A stretch of DNA of 64,000 bases, taken from the NCBI GenBank assembly GCA_021324775.1, contig JAJPIM010000008.1, positions 62,001 through 126,000 of the forward strand, written 5' to 3'. A program made the translations under genes and the position numbers. This document shows positions 58,964-64,000 of the stretch, in pieces. Each line of letters opens with the position of its first letter. The stretch's first letter is position 1. The notes beneath the pieces are model-generated. The model did no database searches. It was not told where the DNA came from and saw nothing but the letters and a program-made list of their open reading frames with translations. This DNA is from Gemmatimonadota bacterium (GTDB taxonomy: Bacteria; Gemmatimonadota; Gemmatimonadetes; Gemmatimonadales; Gemmatimonadaceae).

Positions 58964-60463
58964 GTGACCCGCGGGATTCGCCGTGCGTCAGCCAGTGTGC
59001 ACTGTCTCGGACTGAATTCGAAAGCGCCAGCGCGCCTGGCCGGCCGGCCGCAGAGCGCAGCTCCCGGGCGGCTGATCGTCCGGGTAGCGTTGGCCATCGC
59101 GCTCGCCGCCGGGGCCCTGATTTCGCAGCCCGGCGTGGCCATGTCACAGGCGGAACTCGCCGGTGCGTCATCGCGCGTGACCGACATGCGCGAGATGGCC
59201 ATGTTCCATAACTCGAATGCGTACGTATGGATCCGTGCGACCGATGCAGGCACGGTCCTCGTGTACGCATCCGTGAATTATCGTAATGCGTTTGCGCAGC
59301 CCGTCGCGCTGACGACGGACGAAGCCGACAAGTGGGCGGCGCTGGCGGAGCCCCTGACGGCCGACAGCCTGCGGATCATGGCGGCGCGGCGAGACCGGCC
59401 CGACACGACATCGACGCGCGACAACCTCGCGCTCGGCGACTTCGTCCTGCTGTCGCGGCCGGGAACCGATCCACCGTCGCTCACCGTCAAGATCGGCGCA
59501 CTCGGGCCCGGCGGCGTGACGACGACGTTCCTCGCTCCAAACCTCGGATCACTGGCGCAAGCGGTGCGCGAAGCCGCCCAGGCGGCACGCGAGATGGCGG
59601 CGAACCGCGCTGCCGACAGCACGGCCAGAGCGGCATCGCTCGCTGCCGCCAGCATGCCGGCGCAGCAGGTGCCGTTGGCGGTGGCGGAGCCCGCACCGGC
59701 GCCCGCGGATTCCTCATCGGCCGCACCTCCGATACCGGTGGTGCCCGCCGCCGGCCCGATCGCGCTTGCGAGCCTCGCCGCGCCCGTCGCGACCGCACCG
59801 GCCGTGAACCTGGCCCTGCGTCCGCTGCCGGCACCTGCCAAGGTGCGCGTCAGGGCATACGCGGCGTCCCCCTCGCACGCGGCTCCGCCAAGCGCGGGCA
59901 CGACCGTGGTGAGTGTCCGTTCGGCGCCGCCGCCGGCAACGGTCGCAATCGTGGCGACGACGACACCCATCATTCCGTCCACGCCAGCGGCACCGGCGTC
60001 CGCAACACCGGCGCCGGTGCCAGCCGCGCCTGCGCCGGCTGTGCCGCCCCCGTCGGCCACGCCACCTGCGGCGCCCGCTCCGGCGCCGGTTGCACCAAAG
60101 ACGGTGGCGGCCGCGCCAACTCCGCCTCCGGCGCGTGCGCTATCTGATTCCGGAGCGCTGTCGGATGGCGGATTGTCCGACGATGAGTTCACGACGGAAG
60201 TGCATCGCCGCGAATCGACGATGACGGGGTGCTATGCCCAGTATGGGCTCAGCGCCAATCCGGCGCTGCGTGGCCGCGTGACCGTCCGCATCTCGCTCAG
60301 CGACTCGGGCGAAGTCATGCGCGCGACAGTCGTCGACCGGAGCTGGACCGCGGCGGTCCCGACGGAGGTGGAATCCTGCATCGTCCATCGCGTGTTCGTC
60401 TGGCATTTCCCCGTGGCCCGGCGAAGCAGCATCCACGATTACACCGTGATCTTCGGCCACTAG
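58964..60463 (+). CDS. Exported Ala/Pro-rich protein with C-terminal AgmX/PglI-like (TonB-like) domain
   Basis: A 499-residue protein: a signal segment (VALAIALAAGALISQPGVA), an N-terminal beta-rich domain (to about 190), some 220 residues of Ala/Pro-rich linker (APVPAAPAPAVPPPSATPP) and a C-terminal domain TMTGCYAQYGLSANPALRGRVTVRISLSDSGEVMRATV with paired Cys and a WHFP ending, the AgmX/PglI pattern. The layout suggests a periplasm-spanning or surface protein; function unknown. The GTG at 58964 follows AGGGGGG and is preferred to the earlier track start. Confidence 0.75.
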   Translation: MTRGIRRASASVHCLGLNSKAPARLAGRPQSAAPGRLIVRVALAIALAAGALISQPGVAMSQAELAGASSRVTDMREMAMFHNSNAYVWIRATDAGTVLVYASVNYRNAFAQPVALTTDEADKWAALAEPLTADSLRIMAARRDRPDTTSTRDNLALGDFVLLSRPGTDPPSLTVKIGALGPGGVTTTFLAPNLGSLAQAVREAAQAAREMAANRAADSTARAASLAAASMPAQQVPLAVAEPAPAPADSSSAAPPIPVVPAAGPIALASLAAPVATAPAVNLALRPLPAPAKVRVRAYAASPSHAAPPSAGTTVVSVRSAPPPATVAIVATTTPIIPSTPAAPASATPAPVPAAPAPAVPPPSATPPAAPAPAPVAPKTVAAAPTPPPARALSDSGALSDGGLSDDEFTTEVHRRESTMTGCYAQYGLSANPALRGRVTVRISLSDSGEVMRATVVDRSWTAAVPTEVESCIVHRVFVWHFPVARRSSIHDYTVIFGH

Positions 60464-60619
60464 GGCGGCTGGTGCTGCGGGCTCCTCGCGGGTCCGCACC
60501 GGATCACTGGTTCGTCGTACTCACCGCGGTGGCGATCAGGTGCGCGTACTCGCCATACATCCGCGACGCCCCCGCAGAAACTGGTAGTTTGGCCGCCTCG
60601 AAGGCTTTCGGAGTCGATC

Positions 60620-60752
60620 TTCGACCCTGATGGCAGGTTATCAGCGGTCTTCGACCGAGAGTATTTGTTTTCGACTTCGACTCTGATACCTTGATTGTCG
60701 ACCAGGAGTGGAAATTAGAGCTTCTTTTCGACCAAAATTAGGAGTTTTCGAC
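60620..60752 (+). repeat. TTCGAC motif array upstream of the Fic gene
   Basis: TTCGAC occurs at 60620, 60650, 60670, 60676, 60727 and 60747, with GTCGAC at 60697. Two sets (60620/60650/60670 and 60697/60727/60747) keep identical spacing and lie exactly 77 bases apart, like a diverged 77-bp tandem duplication or an operator array. The region is more A/T-rich than its surroundings. Confidence 0.7.
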
Positions 60753-60779
60753 GGGAGGCTCCTGAAAACCAATCCCATA

Positions 60780-62312
60780 ATGGTTGATCGCGCCGGAACC
60801 TTTCAGGAGAAGACGGTCCCGCCGGACACAAGGCTGGCGGGGTGGGCTTTCCTCGTCCACACTTTTGGCGTCCGGGCGCCCATCCGCCGCCCAAGCGCCG
60901 TCTCCGGACAGCACGTGAAGGCGAGCCGCCGGGAGGAGGAGGGCTGGACCGTCTTCGACAAGCGGTATTGGCCCGGCGAAACCTTCGGCGACCAGCTGAG
61001 CTTTGCGCTGCGCCATGAGGACGTCGACTTGCTCGTCCTGAAACGGCTGTTCGAAGCCGTACCGGCGGACACCGTCGCCGCCTTCGTCCGCAGCGCTCCA
61101 ACCGGCGTCCCCAACCGGCGCGCCTGGTTCCACTATGAATTCCTGACCGGCCGGACGCTCGACGTTCCCCACGCGAAGGCGGGTTTTACCGATCTGCTCG
61201 ATGGCAGCCGTTACTTCACGGCGGCGCCGCTTCTCTCCCGCCGCCACAAAGTGCGCGACAACCTGCTCGGGAATCGTGATTTCTGTCCAATCATTCGTAA
61301 GACAAAAGCGCTGACCGATTTCGGCGCGCGCGCGCTTGGGGCGAAGGCGAAGGACATCATCGGACGCACCGGCGCGAACGTCGTTGCGCGCGCGGCGAGC
61401 TTTCTCTTGCTTGCGGACAGCCGCGCCAGCTTTGAGATCGAGGGCGAGAATCCGCCGCGCAACCGCCTTGAGCGGTGGGGCCGAGCCGTGCTGCAGGCCG
61501 GAAAGAAAAAGCTGACGCTCGATGAAATCGTGCGTCTACACGCCGTGCTTATCGAGGACACGCGCTTTACGAGGGCAGGCCTGCGCCTAGACGGTGTCTT
61601 CGTGGGGGAGCGCGATCACGAAGGCGATCCGCTGCCGGAATTCGTCGGCGCGCGCCCGCAGGATTTGCAGACGCTGATGGCCGGAATGATCGCCGCGAAC
61701 GAGCGCATGCACGGCGGAGAACTCGACTCCGTGCTCCAGGCGGCCGCGACCGCGTTCGGCTTCGTCTACATCCACCCGTTCCAGGACGGCAACGGGCGGC
61801 TGCATCGCTGCCTGATTCATCACGTCCTGGCGGAGCGGAAATTCACGCCGCCGGGGATGGTGTTCCCGGTCTCGCCCGTGATGCTCGACCGCATCGACAC
61901 CTACCGCGACACGCTGCGTGCGCATTCGGGTCCGCTGATGGACTACATCGAATGGCGGCCGACGCCCGAGCGGAATGTCGAGGTGCAGAACGACACGGCC
62001 GACCTTTACCGTTATTTCGACTGCACAGGGGCGGCGGAGTTTCTCTATGCCTGCGTCGCGCAGGCGGTCGACAAGGACCTGCCGCGGGAGATCAACTTCC
62101 TCCGCCGAAACGACGAGGCGATGCGGCGCATTATGAACGCGGTCGAGATGCCGGACAGGATGGCGGAGAACCTGGTCAGGTTCATCCGCCTGAACGAAGG
62201 CAGGCTGGGCCGCAAGCGGCGCGAGGGCGAATTCGCAAAGCTGGCCGACGATGAGGTGGCGTCGATCGAGGCCATCGTGCGGGAAGCGTTTGAGGGAGAC
62301 GAGGGCCAGTAG
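60780..62312 (+). CDS. Fic-domain protein (probable AMP transferase)
   Basis: A 510-residue Fic protein. The catalytic motif HPFQDGNGRLHR (H332) is intact, so it should transfer AMP or a similar group to hydroxyl side chains of a target protein. An N-terminal inhibitory motif, SFEIEG (S217, E221, G222), fits the (S/T)xxxE(G/N) rule, so it is self-inhibited (class II type). The first 200 residues are a separate DUF4172-like region. The ATG at 60780 is chosen; the track's GTG 60708 lies inside the motif array. It stands alone and appears foreign in composition. The target is unknown. Confidence 0.9.
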   Translation: MVDRAGTFQEKTVPPDTRLAGWAFLVHTFGVRAPIRRPSAVSGQHVKASRREEEGWTVFDKRYWPGETFGDQLSFALRHEDVDLLVLKRLFEAVPADTVAAFVRSAPTGVPNRRAWFHYEFLTGRTLDVPHAKAGFTDLLDGSRYFTAAPLLSRRHKVRDNLLGNRDFCPIIRKTKALTDFGARALGAKAKDIIGRTGANVVARAASFLLLADSRASFEIEGENPPRNRLERWGRAVLQAGKKKLTLDEIVRLHAVLIEDTRFTRAGLRLDGVFVGERDHEGDPLPEFVGARPQDLQTLMAGMIAANERMHGGELDSVLQAAATAFGFVYIHPFQDGNGRLHRCLIHHVLAERKFTPPGMVFPVSPVMLDRIDTYRDTLRAHSGPLMDYIEWRPTPERNVEVQNDTADLYRYFDCTGAAEFLYACVAQAVDKDLPREINFLRRNDEAMRRIMNAVEMPDRMAENLVRFIRLNEGRLGRKRREGEFAKLADDEVASIEAIVREAFEGDEGQ

Positions 62313-62355
62313 AACGGCTCTGAACACCGTTGGAGCAAAGCACTGGAGAAGCAGG

Positions 62356-63429
62356 TCACTTCGCCGCCTCTGCGAACAACCGTCCATATTCGCCGTAGCC
62401 TTCCGCGGCGAGCTGGTTCGCCGGGATAAAGCGCATGGCTGCCGAGTTCATGCAGTAGCGCAGTCCAGTTGGCTCGGGGCCATCATCGAAGACGTGGCCG
62501 AGGTGTGAGTCCGCGTGCGCCGAGCGAACTTCGGTGCGATCCATGCCGATCGAGTTGTCGGTGCGCGTCACGACATTGGCCGGCACGAGCGGTTTCGTGA
62601 AACTGGGCCATCCGGTCCCCGACTCGAACTTGTCGAGAGAGCTGAAGAGTGGTTCGCCGGACACCACATCGACGTAGATGCCCGGCTCGTGGTTGTCCCA
62701 GTACTGGTTGCGAAAGGGTAGTTCGGTGTCGTCGTGCTGCGTGACCGAATACTGGATCGGAGTCAGGCGCTGCTTCAGCTCCGCATCGGCGGGCTTGCGC
62801 CACGCGGAGAAGTCGTGAGCATTGCCAACGGGGCGGGCGGCGGCAGTGTGTTCGTGCGCGGCTTCATCGAGCAGCGTCGCGACGACTTGTTCTTCCTGGT
62901 CGTACGCGCCCTCGCCGAAGAAGTGATAGCGAATCCGGCCATGCGTATCCACGATGTAGATGGCCGGCCAGTACTCGTTGCTGAACGCATTCCAGATCCG
63001 GTTGTTGCCATCGATGGCGACCGGGTAGACAACGCCGAGCTCGTGGACGGCATTGCGCAGGTTGGATTCGACGCGCTCGTGCTCCAGCTCCGGCGTATGC
63101 ACGCCGACGACGACCACGCCGCGATCGCGGAACTTGGCTTCGAGCGCCTTGACGTGCGGCAAGGCGGCGAGGCAATTGCTGCACGAGAACGCCCAGAAAT
63201 CCACGACCACCACGTGGCCGCGCAGCCCCGCCGCCGTGAGCGCCGGCGAGTTGATCCAGCCAGTGTTGCCATCGAAACCGGGGAATGGGCCTTCGTCCTT
63301 GAGCGGCGCCGCGGTGTGCGCGCCCAAGTGCGCCGGCGGTGCTGCCGAATGCGAGCGAGTCGCGACGAGGGCCAACCCACCGCCGGCAGTCAGTGTGGTG
63401 GCCGCGAGCAGCGAGATGATACGGATCAT
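62356..63429 (-). CDS. msrB: Exported thioredoxin-like / methionine sulfoxide reductase B fusion
   Basis: A 357-residue two-domain protein behind a signal-like N terminus. Residues 55-195 are TlpA/ResA-like thioredoxin ([21 protein letters not shown], redox pair C83/C86). Residues 215-357 are MsrB ([40 protein letters not shown]) with catalytic C326 in [11 protein letters not shown]. The zinc CxxC sites of many MsrBs are absent (VVSGEPLF), a known zinc-free type. The fused thioredoxin domain could regenerate the reductase, making a self-contained periplasmic repair enzyme for oxidised methionine. Confidence 0.93.
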   Translation of the reverse strand: MIRIISLLAATTLTAGGGLALVATRSHSAAPPAHLGAHTAAPLKDEGPFPGFDGNTGWINSPALTAAGLRGHVVVVDFWAFSCSNCLAALPHVKALEAKFRDRGVVVVGVHTPELEHERVESNLRNAVHELGVVYPVAIDGNNRIWNAFSNEYWPAIYIVDTHGRIRYHFFGEGAYDQEEQVVATLLDEAAHEHTAAARPVGNAHDFSAWRKPADAELKQRLTPIQYSVTQHDDTELPFRNQYWDNHEPGIYVDVVSGEPLFSSLDKFESGTGWPSFTKPLVPANVVTRTDNSIGMDRTEVRSAHADSHLGHVFDDGPEPTGLRYCMNSAAMRFIPANQLAAEGYGEYGRLFAEAAK

Positions 63430-63576
63430 GGAAATTCTCCTGATGAGGCGGCTTCTTGCGGTGCCGCCGGCTGGCTCTCTGGGATCGAGTCCGCCGGCGT
63501 CACCAAATATGCCGCTGTCACCGTGCCGGTTCCCAGGCTCCGTCGCGCCGTGTGAGTTCTGCTGTCTCTGGGGCCT

Positions 63577-63999
63577 TCAGTAGCCCCGGAATCTGGGGAG
63601 GTCCGCCCGGTGCCGCTCCGCGAACTCCTCATAAAGATGCGCGTCGGTGTAGTCCTCGATCGCCGCGATCCGGCCGTCGCGAAAGCGCAGGACGCAGTAC
63701 GTGCGCTGGTCGATCACATCGGAGGGGTCGGACTTGAGCCAACTCTTCTCGTGGATCTCGACGACGACACGGTCATCACCCGGCGCCGACCAGTCGCGTC
63801 TCAATTCCTCGTAGCCCCAGTCGGCAGCGCCGAGGCCGAACTCGCGATTCGCGAAGGCCCCGACGACAGCCTCGCGGCCGCGCCACAGGCCGCCGATCGG
63901 CGGCGCGCCGGCCACCCAGTAGCTCACGTCGTCGGTCAGGTACTCGCCCAACTCATCCATGCGCCCGGCGAAGAGCGCGCGCTCGTAGGCGTGACCCGT
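63577..63999 (-). CDS. SnoaL-like / NTF2-fold protein (5' partial)
   Basis: The ATG at 63960 on the track is internal: the frame stays open to the window edge and reads TGHAYERALFAGRMDELGEYL, a typical SnoaL-like beginning. The rest shows the small alpha+beta barrel pattern (VSYWVAGAPPIGGLWRGREAVVGAF, VVVEIHEKSWLKS, RFRDGRIAAIEDYTDAHLYEEF). It is probably a small binding or isomerase-type protein; function unknown. The start lies past 64000. Confidence 0.8.
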   Translation of the reverse strand, partial: TGHAYERALFAGRMDELGEYLTDDVSYWVAGAPPIGGLWRGREAVVGAFANREFGLGAADWGYEELRRDWSAPGDDRVVVEIHEKSWLKSDPSDVIDQRTYCVLRFRDGRIAAIEDYTDAHLYEEFAERHRADLPRFRGY

Positions 64000-64000
64000 T

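Noticed and set aside
60504-60620. Minus-strand frame reading AAKLPVSAGASRMYGEYAHLIATAV as a gene remnant
   Set aside because: It looks protein-like but has no start codon, no ribosome site and no family I can name.

Overview
The window is G+C-rich, densely packed and Gram-negative in character: there are two SusC/SusD outer-membrane pairs, many lipobox proteins, periplasmic PQQ and copper enzymes, and S9 and M20 peptidases. Gene content and protein style fit a Gemmatimonadota-like soil heterotroph, but nothing in the window fixes the taxon. No rRNA, tRNA, CRISPR array or transposase was found. The window cuts a gene at both ends (a rhomboid protease on the left, a SnoaL-like protein on the right).

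Layout. 0-10.8 kb is housekeeping and regulation: rhomboid, QueF, an SOD/CHRD-like secreted protein, LspA, a PLP dehydratase, a PAP2 protein, a hybrid histidine kinase, a cold-shock protein, two small envelope proteins and an arylsulfotransferase-like lipoprotein. 11.4-18.9 kb holds SusC/SusD pair 1, then a PQQ dehydrogenase with the Asp-Tyr-Asp signature of lanthanide enzymes and a c-type cytochrome. 19-24.8 kb holds a B12/radical SAM protein, an orphan lipoprotein, and an S9 peptidase coupled to a cupin. 25.1-39.4 kb is a one-direction array: SusC/SusD pair 2, two unusual S9 paralogues around an esterase-like lipoprotein, a multicopper oxidase and an LVIVD-type protein. It reads as a peptide or oligomer uptake and processing locus.

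39.5-41.9 kb holds two microproteins, a cupredoxin, a sigma/anti-sigma chimera and a DoxX protein. Three promoters here share GGAATAA-N16-GTCTC. 41.9-45.2 kb (minus strand) is a three-gene operon of GNAT, N-succinylamino-acid racemase and M20 hydrolase, matching the known D- to L-amino acid conversion pathway. 45.3-49.9 kb is a patchwork: small proteins, a frameshifted DUF3565 gene, an AbiE toxin-antitoxin pair between diverged direct repeats, a methyltransferase and a ferritin-like protein. 50-56.3 kb contains a lipoprotein, histidine kinase and sigma54-type regulator with overlapping genes, followed by paired operator-like palindromes, a possible sigma54 promoter and a TPR lipoprotein. The right end has a second M20 hydrolase, a palindrome plus 42-bp tandem repeats, a polysaccharide deacetylase, an AgmX-like protein, a Fic protein behind a TTCGAC motif array, a thioredoxin-MsrB fusion and the cut SnoaL gene.

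Across the window, six gene ends carry hairpins built on nearly the same core (GCCGGCTGC / GCAGCCGGC), a striking shared feature of 3' ends here. All functional calls come from reading the sequence; no database search was run.
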